Below are positions 56,531 to 64,000 of a DNA stretch of 64,000 nt, in pieces. Made by a program: the position numbers and the translations under genes. Source of the stretch: JACCZX01 sp963791315 (GTDB taxonomy: Bacteria > Pseudomonadota > Gammaproteobacteria > Burkholderiales > Burkholderiaceae_F). The DNA is taken from positions 124,001 to 188,000 of the forward strand of contig CAWBRQ010000007.1 of assembly GCA_963791315.1 (NCBI GenBank). Reading direction: 5' to 3'. Position 1 is the first letter of the stretch, and every line of letters begins with the position of its first letter. A model generated the notes under the pieces. It did not search any database. It saw nothing but the letters and a program-made list of their open reading frames with translations, and was not told the origin of the DNA.

Positions 56531-56956
56531 TCAGCCCTTTAACGCGTCAAATTGCTGTTGCGAGGGCAGCATCGGCTTGTCGCGCTCCTTGCTTACCAGG
56601 CAAAGGAAGCCGAGCGCGCTGTCGGGCGCGGCATGAAACTGGTGCCATGTCAGAGGATCGACCGTCACCAGATCATGTTCGCCGATCGACTGCACGTCGG
56701 TACCGATCCGAACGGTCCCTTGTCCGCGAAGAATCAACACGGCGTGTGTATGTTGGTGCTGTTCGAGCGTTGAGTATCCGCCGGGTGCTATCTCGAAATA
56801 TCGCAGCTCGCATGTCTGGTCCGGCTGCGAGAACAGTACCTGGCGCGTGATGTCCTTGAAAGGCGCGCTACCTTCATCCTTGTACTGAAGGCGATCGACG
56901 CCTTGCCAGGCGAAGTTGCCCAATGCATCGGCGCGGAGCCTGCGTATGGTACTCAT
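56531..56956 (-). CDS. Cupin domain protein
   Basis: The 141-residue single cupin has metal ligands in YSTLEQHQHTHAVLILRGQG (cupin motif 1) and GEHDLVTVDPLTWHQFHA (motif 2). Small cupins of this type often act as isomerases, dioxygenases or sugar-acid binding partners. The start overlaps the RuBisCO-like gene's stop by 4 bases, so its function is probably tied to that enzyme. No specific reaction can be assigned. Confidence 0.88.
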   Translation of the reverse strand: MSTIRRLRADALGNFAWQGVDRLQYKDEGSAPFKDITRQVLFSQPDQTCELRYFEIAPGGYSTLEQHQHTHAVLILRGQGTVRIGTDVQSIGEHDLVTVDPLTWHQFHAAPDSALGFLCLVSKERDKPMLPSQQQFDALKG

Positions 56957-58074
56957 GCTGGCACTGCCTCCACCGCAGCAATCGCGACGGCATTGACGAA
57001 TTCGGTACTGCGCGCACCAAGTTGCTCGCGTGCCGCGAGTAACGCGCCGCCGATCAGCAGCATCGAATCATGTCCATATTCGCCGACCATTTCTGTGACT
57101 CGTTCCACGCTCATTCCGCCGGCGGGTGTGGGCAATGCGGGTTTCAGGTCATGCCAATGCTGCGTGTTGTGGCTGGCAATGGCATGGCATACATCGCGCG
57201 GATACGAAAACCGGCCACCGTGATTCGGGAAGATCACTGCGTCAGCGCCGAACAAGCGGAACAGTTTTCCGAAGAGCGCCGCAGGTGCTATACGGAGGCC
57301 CGCGAGCGATGGGTGGGCGATGAACATCACGTCGTCGAATTCGCGCTTCAGCGCGACCAGGGTGGCCACACCGCACACCATCGGCGCGATTAACACCAGA
57401 CCGACGCCTTCGCGACGTGCCAGCTCGATCTGTGCGCGCATCTCGCCATAATGGCCGTACAGACTTGGCGCGTACAGAGTGCGGCCACCGCGGCGCGCCA
57501 TGTTGGCGGCGGCAACGGCTTGCTGACACGCACGCACGCGATCGGCGAACGGTGCGCTGCGTTGATTGGCCCATCCATGATCGTCCTTGATCACGTCGAT
57601 GCCAGACTCAGTGAAGACGCGGCACATATGTGCCATCGCTTCAAGCGTCGAACCGATCGGCTTCAGTGCAGTGCACGTCAGCGGACGTCCGACTGCACCG
57701 GTATGTTGGCGCATTCCGGCGATGCCCTGATTTGGACCGCCCCAAACACGAGCAAGTGCCGCTGGCACTTCGATATCGATCAGCTCGACGTCGGGCTGCA
57801 GCGAGGAATTCCCGAACAGCATGTTCATCAACTGGCCGGCATCGTCACCGACCGTTTCGGCGCTTAGCGCCAGGCGCGCCGTGTGCGTGCCGTCGCTGTT
57901 GGTGCTTACGTCGTCTACGCGTGCAACCATCGTATCGAGGATGTGCGCGGCGGTGACAGACGTCGCGAGCATCTCAATGCTCTGCTCTAGCGCAAGCTGT
58001 TGCGCTCGGTGAGTGCATTCACCGGCAGGAACGTGCAGCCGGTAGGTGGCGCTGATTCGCAGTGGCTCGGTCAT
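56953..58074 (-). CDS. RuBisCO-like protein (form IV, RLP)
   Basis: This RuBisCO large-subunit homologue has 373 residues when started at 58074 (MTEPLRISATYRLHV). The region upstream is not conserved. The barrel contains TALKPIGSTLEAMAHMC (the RuBisCO Lys175 equivalent is Lys138) and GIDVIKDDHGWANQ. The carbamylated lysine and aspartate are kept (Lys163, Asp165), but the next metal ligand Glu is His166, so it is not a carboxylase of the normal kind. The end FRLFGADAVIFPNHGGRFSY is typical of the non-photosynthetic RLP branch, some of which act on isoapionate- or threonate-type phosphates. It is co-transcribed with a GS-like ligase and a cupin. Confidence 0.93.
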   Translation of the reverse strand: MTEPLRISATYRLHVPAGECTHRAQQLALEQSIEMLATSVTAAHILDTMVARVDDVSTNSDGTHTARLALSAETVGDDAGQLMNMLFGNSSLQPDVELIDIEVPAALARVWGGPNQGIAGMRQHTGAVGRPLTCTALKPIGSTLEAMAHMCRVFTESGIDVIKDDHGWANQRSAPFADRVRACQQAVAAANMARRGGRTLYAPSLYGHYGEMRAQIELARREGVGLVLIAPMVCGVATLVALKREFDDVMFIAHPSLAGLRIAPAALFGKLFRLFGADAVIFPNHGGRFSYPRDVCHAIASHNTQHWHDLKPALPTPAGGMSVERVTEMVGEYGHDSMLLIGGALLAAREQLGARSTEFVNAVAIAAVEAVPA

Positions 58075-58079
58075 GCCCG

Positions 58080-59468
58080 CTAAATCACCTCGAAGTACCG
58101 CTTTAACTCCCAGTCGGTCACCGCGTCCTGCCACTGCCGCCACTCCCAATCACGGGTCGCAGCGAAGTGATCGACGAAGGTATCGCCGAACCATTCGCGT
58201 GCCGTGTCGCTACGTCGAAAGATGTCGGTAGTTTCCTTCAGCGAACGCGGTGCGCGCGGGATGTGTTCGGCGCCTTGGTTGGTTCCGGTAATCGGCGGTG
58301 CGGTCAGTTTCATTTTCTTTTCGATTCCGTGCAGGCCCGCGGCGAGCAGCGCAGCAACTGCGAGGTACGGATTGATATCCGATCCGGGGCAGCGCGTTTC
58401 AAGTCGCGTGCTCTTCGGCGAACCGAGGATTACGCGAAAGCTAGCGGTCCGGTTATCGATCGCCCACGTGGGTTTGACCGGCGCCCAGAAGCCGTCGACC
58501 AATCGCTTGTAGCTGTTCACTGTAGGCCAGAACATCGGCGCGAATTCCATAAGCGCCGCGATCTGACCGGCCAGAAAGCTCTCGAAGAGTTTGCTCATCC
58601 CTGACTTGCTCTTAGCATCAAAGAACAAGTTTTTCTTGCCATCGGTCAGCGATTGATGCACGTGGCCGCTGCATCCCGGGTACTCGGCGCTCCATTTGGC
58701 CATGAAGCTCGGAGTAATCCCATAGCTCGCGCCGATTTCCTTCGCACCGCTCTTAAATAGAACCCCACGATCGGCGCACTCGAGTGCGTCTGAAAATTGG
58801 ATCGCCGCCTCGTATACGCCCGGCCCCGTTTCGGTATGCAGTCCTTCGATCGGCACACGAAACAGCAACATCTGATCCATCAGTGCATTGAAGTATTCAC
58901 GGTTCGCGTTCGAACGCAGCAGCGAATAGCCGAACATTCCGGGCGTCAGCGGGGTCGGGTCAACTCCTTTCTTCGCAGCCCAGCTTTGCGGCGTTTCGGC
59001 GAAGTTGAACCATTCGAATTCGAGACCGCACATTGGCTGCACGCCGAGTTTCTCCGCGCGCTTGATCACCTTCTTCAGCAATTGCCGCGGGCAGATCGGA
59101 AACGGCGTCTGATCGGCATTTATGAAATCGCCAAGGAAAAACGGGACATGGTCGTCCCAAGGCACGTTGCGGCCGGTGCCCAGATCGAGTTGCACCATCG
59201 CGTCCGGAAAGCCGTGCTGCCAACCAATCACGTGCGCGTTGTCGTACACGCTATCGGTCATGTCCCAGCCGAACACAACGTTGCAAAAGCCGAAGCCTCC
59301 ATCAGCGGCGGAGAGGAACTTGTCTTTGTGCAGGTACTTCCCGCGCAACACGCCGTCAATGTCGGTCACCGCGACCTTGACTTTGCCGGACGCGGAGCTT
59401 TGGACCGCTTTTACCGGATCGCTCAACTCGTATTCGGCGGAGTCCCGCCCCTTGTTTTTGGTTGTCAT
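58080..59468 (-). CDS. Glutamine synthetase family protein (gamma-glutamyl-amine ligase-like)
   Basis: The 462-residue GS-fold ligase has an N-terminal beta-grasp (VKVAVTDIDGVLRGKYLHKD) and a catalytic domain with MCGLEFEWFNF, TGPGVYEAAIQ, the histidine in YPGCSGHVHQSLTD, the ATP-binding NSYKRLVDGFWAP and NRTASFRVILGSPKSTRLET, then CPGSDINPYLAVAALLAAGL. The adenylylation site of GlnA is absent. The family includes PuuA and other gamma-glutamyl-amine ligases rather than housekeeping GlnA. The gap to the RuBisCO-like gene is 5 bases. It may supply gamma-glutamylated substrate to the amidotransferase at 37622 (inference). Confidence 0.92.
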   Translation of the reverse strand: MTTKNKGRDSAEYELSDPVKAVQSSASGKVKVAVTDIDGVLRGKYLHKDKFLSAADGGFGFCNVVFGWDMTDSVYDNAHVIGWQHGFPDAMVQLDLGTGRNVPWDDHVPFFLGDFINADQTPFPICPRQLLKKVIKRAEKLGVQPMCGLEFEWFNFAETPQSWAAKKGVDPTPLTPGMFGYSLLRSNANREYFNALMDQMLLFRVPIEGLHTETGPGVYEAAIQFSDALECADRGVLFKSGAKEIGASYGITPSFMAKWSAEYPGCSGHVHQSLTDGKKNLFFDAKSKSGMSKLFESFLAGQIAALMEFAPMFWPTVNSYKRLVDGFWAPVKPTWAIDNRTASFRVILGSPKSTRLETRCPGSDINPYLAVAALLAAGLHGIEKKMKLTAPPITGTNQGAEHIPRAPRSLKETTDIFRRSDTAREWFGDTFVDHFAATRDWEWRQWQDAVTDWELKRYFEVI

Positions 59469-59547
59469 TTTCGTTTGTTATCCAGTCGCCATCCTGAATC
59501 GTACGGCCGGCTCTGTGAGCGGTCTGCTTTAGCTTGGAACGTGGTGA

Positions 59548-59880
59548 TCACGGCGGCTTGACCACGATAACCAGCGACGCGTAGAACGCCGCAAGCTGAT
59601 CGATGTCTTCATCGGTCAGGGGTTTGGCGATCACGTTCATTATTTCGTTACTGCGCTTGCCGGAGCGATAGGCCTTGAGTTGCTCAGCAACGTAGATCTC
59701 GGGTTGCCCCGCCAGATGCGGTGCATTCGGCAATTGACTCAGGCCCAATGGCCCATGACACGTGCTGCATGCCTGGGCCTTCGCTTTCCCCGCCGAGATC
59801 GCGGTCTGCGCGTGTGCGCCCGGTGCGCCAGTCAAAACGGCGCCGCAGGCGACAGCGAGCACTCGTAAGAGCGGGCTCAC
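59548..59880 (-). CDS. Class I cytochrome c
   Basis: The 110-residue periplasmic c-type cytochrome has a signal peptide (VLAVACGAVLTGAPGAHA, cleavage about residue 24), heme motif CSTCH, and a distal methionine candidate in RSNEIMNVIAKPLTDEDIDQ, followed by LAAFYASL. It is a short cytochrome c4/c553 type. It lies next to the PQQ-dehydrogenase-like gene and is the probable electron acceptor. Confidence 0.93.
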   Translation of the reverse strand: MSPLLRVLAVACGAVLTGAPGAHAQTAISAGKAKAQACSTCHGPLGLSQLPNAPHLAGQPEIYVAEQLKAYRSGKRSNEIMNVIAKPLTDEDIDQLAAFYASLVIVVKPP

Positions 59881-59928
59881 GAAACGCGCTCGCGCGCCCG
59901 CTTTTCGGAAGCTAAGTAATTCAGCGCG

Positions 59929-61216
59929 TTACTTAGCCTTGGTGGCTGCGTCGCCGACATACGTGATGCGGTAAAGGGCGCCTGCAAAATCGTCGCTGAC
60001 AAGCAGCGAGCCGTCAGGCAGGTTCGCCACATCCACCGGCCGACCACGGTACTGCTTGGTTTCCGCGTCCAGCCAACCGTCGGCAAAGACCTCCGTTTTG
60101 TCGGCCGAGCCGTCGGCCTTCAGCGACGTAAACATGATTCGCGCGCCGATGGGCGTCGTGCGATTCCACGAGCCGTGCTGCGCCGAGAAGATTCCGCCTT
60201 GATACTTGGCCGGGAATTTCTTGCCGGTGTAGAACGTCGAGGCCCAGATCGGCAGCGTGCGCGTCCATGTACACCTCGGGGTTCGTGACGTTGGCCGGCA
60301 GCGGGTCCTTGTCATACCCGTGTTCCGTGATGCGGGTCTTGCCCTGAATCCACGGGTAGCCGAAGAACTGTCCGGGCTTTGTCGCGCGATTCAATTCGCC
60401 AGCAGGAATCTCGTCTCCCATGCCGTCGGTCTGGTTGTCGGTAAACCAGAGGTCGTTGTTCTTCGGATTGAACTCGAGACCGACCGAGTTGCGAATGCCG
60501 CGCGCATAGACCTCGCGCTTGCTGCCGTCAAACGGATTCATCCGCACGATACCGCCGATGCCGGTTTGGTCGTACAGCTTCAGTTTGTCACGCGGTTGTA
60601 CGTTATGCGGCTGGCCCAGCGTGACGTAGAGCATGCCGTCCTTGCCGACACGGCAGGTGCGCGCGCCGTGGTTGTATGACTCTTCTTCCACTGGAATCAG
60701 CTTGCCCTGTGGCGCTACTTCGATCACCGCGACGTCGGGGCCTTCATAGAAGAACTCCGCGGCGGGAAAGTTAAGAATGCGATTGTGTTCGGCCACGATC
60801 AGGAAGCCGTCCTTCGTCCAGCACACACCGTTCGGTACCGAAAACTTCAGCGAGGGTGCAAATGGCTTCACCTCGGTCGCAACGTCGCCGCTGTTGCGAT
60901 TCGTCACGGCCCAGACCGTCGTCTTGCGTGTGCCCACGAACAACATATTCGTGGACGGTGCGACCGCCATGTGCCGCGCGTCCGGCACGATCGCGTAAAG
61001 AGCGATCTTGAATCCAGGCGGCAACTTGATGCGTTCGAGATTTTGGCGAATGGCGTCGGCGTTTGGACCAGTTTGCGGTACCGGTGGGATGTTCAGGTCC
61101 GCACTGGCCACCTTCATTTGCTTGAGCTTCTCGATATTGGTCTGAGCGAGTGCACTGCCAGCCGCAGTCAACGCCATCAATGTCGTCAGTCCCAGCCCAA
61201 TTGTGTGTGTGCGCAT
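59929..61216 (-). CDS. PQQ-dependent sugar/sorbosone dehydrogenase-like protein, frameshifted
   Basis: The periplasmic beta-propeller has about 430 residues, with signal peptide GLTTLMALTAAGSALA. Propeller segments are RIKLPPGFKIALYAIVPDAR, LFVGTRKTTVWAV, MLYVTLGQPHNVQP, DLWFTDNQTDGMGDEIPAGE and GQFFGYPWIQGKTRITEHGY. The C-terminal blade FYTGKKFPAKYQGGIFSAQH and GSLLVSDDFAGALYRITYVG is in another frame from about 60262. Resembles L-sorbosone/glucose dehydrogenases (GSDH family). It is paired with the cytochrome c at 59548. One-base indel with the sense intact. Confidence 0.86.
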
Positions 61217-61382
61217 GAGTTCGCTCCCTCCTTGAAAACCTGGATCGTTAATAAGGCGGCCAGTCTATTTACCTTGCCGCGTCAAGCAGCCGCTTAAGTC
61301 TAAAACCCTGCAACAAAACATCAACTGTCCAGCGCCCTGTGTCCCCTACAATCGCACGTTTGTTGTCTCGCTAGAGAGTGCA

Positions 61383-61793
61383 ATGCCGATTTACGCATAC
61401 AAATGCGCCGAGTGCGGCCACCAAATGGACGTGATTCGGAAAGTGTCTGATCCCCCTCTGACCGACTGCCCCAACTGCGGCAAGCCGGCGCTCGTCAAGC
61501 AAGTGACCGCGGCCGGATTTCAGTTGAAGGGTGCCGGTTGGTACGTCACCGACTTTCGCGACCAGGGGTCGGGTAAGAAGAAGGACGTGGCCAAGCCCGA
61601 CGAAAAGGCGGCGACCGAACAGGCGAAGGACTCGAAAACCGACACCAAGTCGGATACGAAAACCGAGACTTCCGACTCGAAAGGCGCCACTAAGACCGAG
61701 ACAAAGACGGACGGCGGTGCCACGCCTGCCCCTGCACCCGCTTCGTCACCTCCGCCGCCGGCGCCGACCGGCGGTAAACAGGGCACAAATTGA
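61383..61793 (+). CDS. FmdB family zinc-ribbon protein
   Basis: The protein has 136 residues. The N-terminal CxxC zinc ribbon has MPIYAYKCAECGHQMDVIRK and LTDCPNCGKPALVKQVTAAG (about 1-55), the FmdB/putative regulatory family. The last 75 residues are a low-complexity Lys/Thr/Asp tail, with KTDTKSDTKTETSDSKGATK followed by a Pro/Ala stretch, much longer than in most homologues. Function unknown. Its stop overlaps the next gene region, and the order fmdB-DUF502-aspS is the standard betaproteobacterial cluster. Confidence 0.92.
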   Translation: MPIYAYKCAECGHQMDVIRKVSDPPLTDCPNCGKPALVKQVTAAGFQLKGAGWYVTDFRDQGSGKKKDVAKPDEKAATEQAKDSKTDTKSDTKTETSDSKGATKTETKTDGGATPAPAPASSPPPPAPTGGKQGTN

Positions 61794-61801
61794 CGCGGCC
61801 C

Positions 61802-62479
61802 ATGTTCAAGAGATATTTGATTGCGGGCCTGCTGGTCTGGATCCCGCTGGCGATCACGTTTTGGGTACTCGATCTGATCGTCACGACGATGGATCAGACC
61901 CTGCTGTTGCTGCCGACCAGCTGGCGGCCCGATGCGCTGCTGCCGTTTCACATTCCCGGCCTTGGATTGCTGCTGTCGCTGCTGATCGTTCTCGCGACCG
62001 GCGTGCTGGCCGCCAACATTATTGGCGAGCGGCTGGTGCGTTGGTGGCACGGTCTGCTGAATCGGATTCCGATCGTGCGCTCGATCTATTCGAGCGTGAA
62101 ACAGATCTCAGACACGCTGCTGGCGACGCGCGGCCAGTCGTTCCGCAAGGTCGTGATGATCGAGTTTCCGCAGCGCGGGCAGTGGACACTCGGCTTCGTC
62201 GTCGGACCGCCCGGTGCGACGATCTCGGCCGCTACGGCCGTCGATGCGATCACGGTCTACGTGCCGACCGCACCGAATCCGACGTCCGGCTACGTGCTGG
62301 TGGTGCGTCCGGACGACGTGCGCGAAGTCGATATCAGCGTTGATGACGCACTGAAGTTCCACATCTCGCTCGGAGTGGTTTCGCCACGGGAAAACGGCCG
62401 TATGCAACGTGCTGCGCTCGCCGCAGCGGCTCAGGCGCCGCCGTCAGCGCGAGTTGAGACAATCGGGCATCTTGATTAA
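61802..62479 (+). CDS. DUF502 family membrane protein
   Basis: The 225-residue protein starts at ATG 61802 (MFKRYLIAGLLVWIPLAITF; a TTG at 61790 is possible). It has two membrane helices (about 5-28 and 60-82) and a soluble C-terminal part with YSSVKQISDTLLATRGQSFR, KVVMIEFPQRGQWTLGFVVG and VPTAPNPTSGYVLVVRPDDV. Function unknown. It is conserved next to aspS in many Betaproteobacteria. Confidence 0.92.
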   Translation: MFKRYLIAGLLVWIPLAITFWVLDLIVTTMDQTLLLLPTSWRPDALLPFHIPGLGLLLSLLIVLATGVLAANIIGERLVRWWHGLLNRIPIVRSIYSSVKQISDTLLATRGQSFRKVVMIEFPQRGQWTLGFVVGPPGATISAATAVDAITVYVPTAPNPTSGYVLVVRPDDVREVDISVDDALKFHISLGVVSPRENGRMQRAALAAAAQAPPSARVETIGHLD

Positions 62480-62649
62480 GCTGCGCGCCATGACGACAAG
62501 AATCTGTTCCGCGCTAACCGTCACGTCGAATCGAAACCGCTAGGGTCGGGCGGCCTGCGACCGTTCGGCCCGCGTGCTTTTCGCACGCTCCACGCTCAAC
62601 CCCTTAACTCAAGTAGCCGGACTGCAAAGCAGGCCGGCGCCACTGAACT

Positions 62650-64000
62650 ATGACGAAACGAACCGAATACGCGGGCCTTGTGGACTCCAGGTTCATCGGC
62701 CAAACGGTCACACTCTTTGGCTGGGTGCATCGGCGGCGCGACCATGGTGGCGTCATTTTCATCGACCTGCGAGATCGCGAGGGTCTGGTGCAGGTTGTTT
62801 GCGATCCCGATCGGGTCGATGTGTTCGAAGCGGCGGAGAAAGTGCGCAGCGAATATTGCTTGCAGATTCAAGGCACCGTACGCAAGCGCCCCGAAGGAAC
62901 TATCAACCCTGCTCTCACGTCCGGCGAGATCGAAGTGTTGTGTGAGCAGCTGACGATCCTGAATGCTTCGGTGCCGATTCCGTTCCAGCTCGATGACGAC
63001 AACTTGTCGGAGACGACGCGGCTAACGCATCGCGTGCTCGACCTGCGTCGACCTGAAATGCAGAAAAACATGATGCTGCGCTATCGGGTGACGATGGCCG
63101 TGCGTAAATATCTGGACGCCGCGGGGTTCATCGACATCGAAACGCCGATGTTGACCCGAAGCACGCCGGAGGGAGCGCGCGATTACCTCGTGCCGTCGCG
63201 CGTGCACCCAGGATCCTTTTTCGCATTGCCGCAGTCACCGCAGCTGTTCAAACAGCTGCTGATGGTCGCTGGTTTCGATCGCTACTACCAGATCGTCAAG
63301 TGTTTCAGGGACGAGGATCTACGTGCCGACCGCCAGCCCGAGTTCACGCAGATCGACATCGAGACGTCGTTTCTCGACGAAGCCGAGATCCGCAGCATGA
63401 TGGAGCAGATGATCCGCGTCGTGTTTGACGAAGTGCTTGAAGTCAAATTGCCAAAGCCGTTTCCGGTGATGACGTATGGCGACGCGATGCGGCGATACGG
63501 TTCGGACAAGCCCGATCTGCGTATCAGCCTGCAGCTCGCCGAATTGACCGACGTGATGCGCGATGTCGAATTCAAAGTCTTCAAGGCAGCGACCGAGATG
63601 AAGGACGGCAAGGTGATCGCGCTGCGCATTCCGGGCGGCGGTGAGCTGCCTCGCTCGGAGATCGACGGCTATACGGATTTCGTCAAGATCTACGGCGCTA
63701 AAGGCCTTGCGTACATCAAGGTCAACCAAGCGGCGCAGGGTCGGGCCGGGCTGCAAAGTCCGATTATCAAGAATCTGCACGATGCCGCGCTGGCACAGGT
63801 CATCGAGCGCACCGGGGCCAAGGACGGCGATCTGATTTTCTTTGGCGCCGACCGAGCGAAGATCGTCTATGACGCGTTGGGTGCGTTACGAACGAAGATT
63901 GGCCACAGCGAATTTGGCCGTGCGCACGGTTTGTCGCAAGAAGGCTGGCAACCGCTGTGGGTGGTCGACTTCCCGATGTTCGAGCTCGACGAGGAAGCGC
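62650..64000 (+). CDS. aspS: Aspartyl-tRNA synthetase AspS, partial (runs off the window)
   Basis: This class II synthetase starts at ATG 62650 (MTKRTEYAGLVDSRFIGQTV). The OB-fold anticodon-binding domain has LFGWVHRRRDHGGVIFIDLR. Class II motif 1 is in AAGFIDIETPMLTRSTPEGA, and motif 2 is YYQIVKCFRDEDLRADRQPE. The bacterial insertion (GAD) domain has begun by YIKVNQAAQGRAG. The window ends inside the catalytic core at FPMFELDEEA. The open reading frame is intact. Upstream neighbours fmdB and DUF502 fit the usual cluster. Confidence 0.97.
   Translation, partial: MTKRTEYAGLVDSRFIGQTVTLFGWVHRRRDHGGVIFIDLRDREGLVQVVCDPDRVDVFEAAEKVRSEYCLQIQGTVRKRPEGTINPALTSGEIEVLCEQLTILNASVPIPFQLDDDNLSETTRLTHRVLDLRRPEMQKNMMLRYRVTMAVRKYLDAAGFIDIETPMLTRSTPEGARDYLVPSRVHPGSFFALPQSPQLFKQLLMVAGFDRYYQIVKCFRDEDLRADRQPEFTQIDIETSFLDEAEIRSMMEQMIRVVFDEVLEVKLPKPFPVMTYGDAMRRYGSDKPDLRISLQLAELTDVMRDVEFKVFKAATEMKDGKVIALRIPGGGELPRSEIDGYTDFVKIYGAKGLAYIKVNQAAQGRAGLQSPIIKNLHDAALAQVIERTGAKDGDLIFFGADRAKIVYDALGALRTKIGHSEFGRAHGLSQEGWQPLWVVDFPMFELDEEA

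Overview
The window comes from a Betaproteobacterium, most likely of the order Burkholderiales. The evidence is gene order and protein content (rpoN-lptB-lptA-lptC-kdsC-kdsD-kef; fmdB-DUF502-aspS), a GC-rich base composition and the codon use. It is chromosomal: rpoN, lptBAC, uvrA, ssb and aspS are all present. Many otherwise convincing genes are broken by single-base frameshifts while the protein sense continues in the next frame. Most of these are probably assembly or sequencing indels, so indel-type oddities should be treated with caution.

Layout. 1-4.8 kb: sigma-54 (partial) and the LPS transport/KDO operon on the minus strand. 4.9-19 kb: a Kef-type antiporter, an ECF sigma factor with two membrane/secreted partners, uvrA, an MFS exporter, ssb, a second antiporter, a YbdK-type ligase, an inositol-monophosphatase-like phosphatase and a thioredoxin lipoprotein. 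19-30 kb: a 2-aminoethylphosphonate (AEP) catabolic locus. A divergent promoter with a perfect palindromic operator separates a regulator/catabolic arm (phnR, phnA, phnY, Na/Pi transporter, Phn-HD) from an uptake/transaminase arm (phnS, phnT, fused permease, phnW). The inferred route is AEP to phosphonoacetaldehyde (PhnW), to phosphonoacetate (PhnY), to acetate plus phosphate (PhnA). 30-41 kb: a phospholipase-D-like lipoprotein and a DMT exporter, then a tightly coupled minus-strand operon (peptide-type binding protein, Fe-alcohol dehydrogenase, glutamine amidotransferase, aldehyde dehydrogenase, FAD/GcvT oxidoreductase, alanine dehydrogenase).

41.2-47.5 kb is the most unusual part. A small CI-like HTH regulator is followed by a promoter overlapped by a palindrome, a terminator, an rRNA-type boxA antitermination motif and mutually exclusive leader hairpins. 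After these comes a dense array of at least 18 tRNA-like genes, many with encoded CCA but non-canonical T-loops, one with a doubled anticodon stem, one lacking U33 and one with a broken acceptor. A small secreted protein, the RNA ligase RtcB, a 64-residue ORF and a slipin are interleaved or adjacent. This looks like an RNA-repair locus carrying its own tRNA-like set, possibly a reserve, decoy or substrate set for anticodon-nuclease attack.

47.5-64 kb: a DUF1036 protein, small secreted proteins, an AraC regulator, a short orphan gene with its own strong promoter, Shine-Dalgarno and terminator, a lipoprotein, a large cyclase/NB-ARC/TPR regulator, a methyltransferase, a phosphoesterase, a pirin, a glutamine-synthetase-like/RuBisCO-like/cupin operon, a cytochrome c plus sorbosone-type dehydrogenase pair, and fmdB, DUF502 and the start of aspS.
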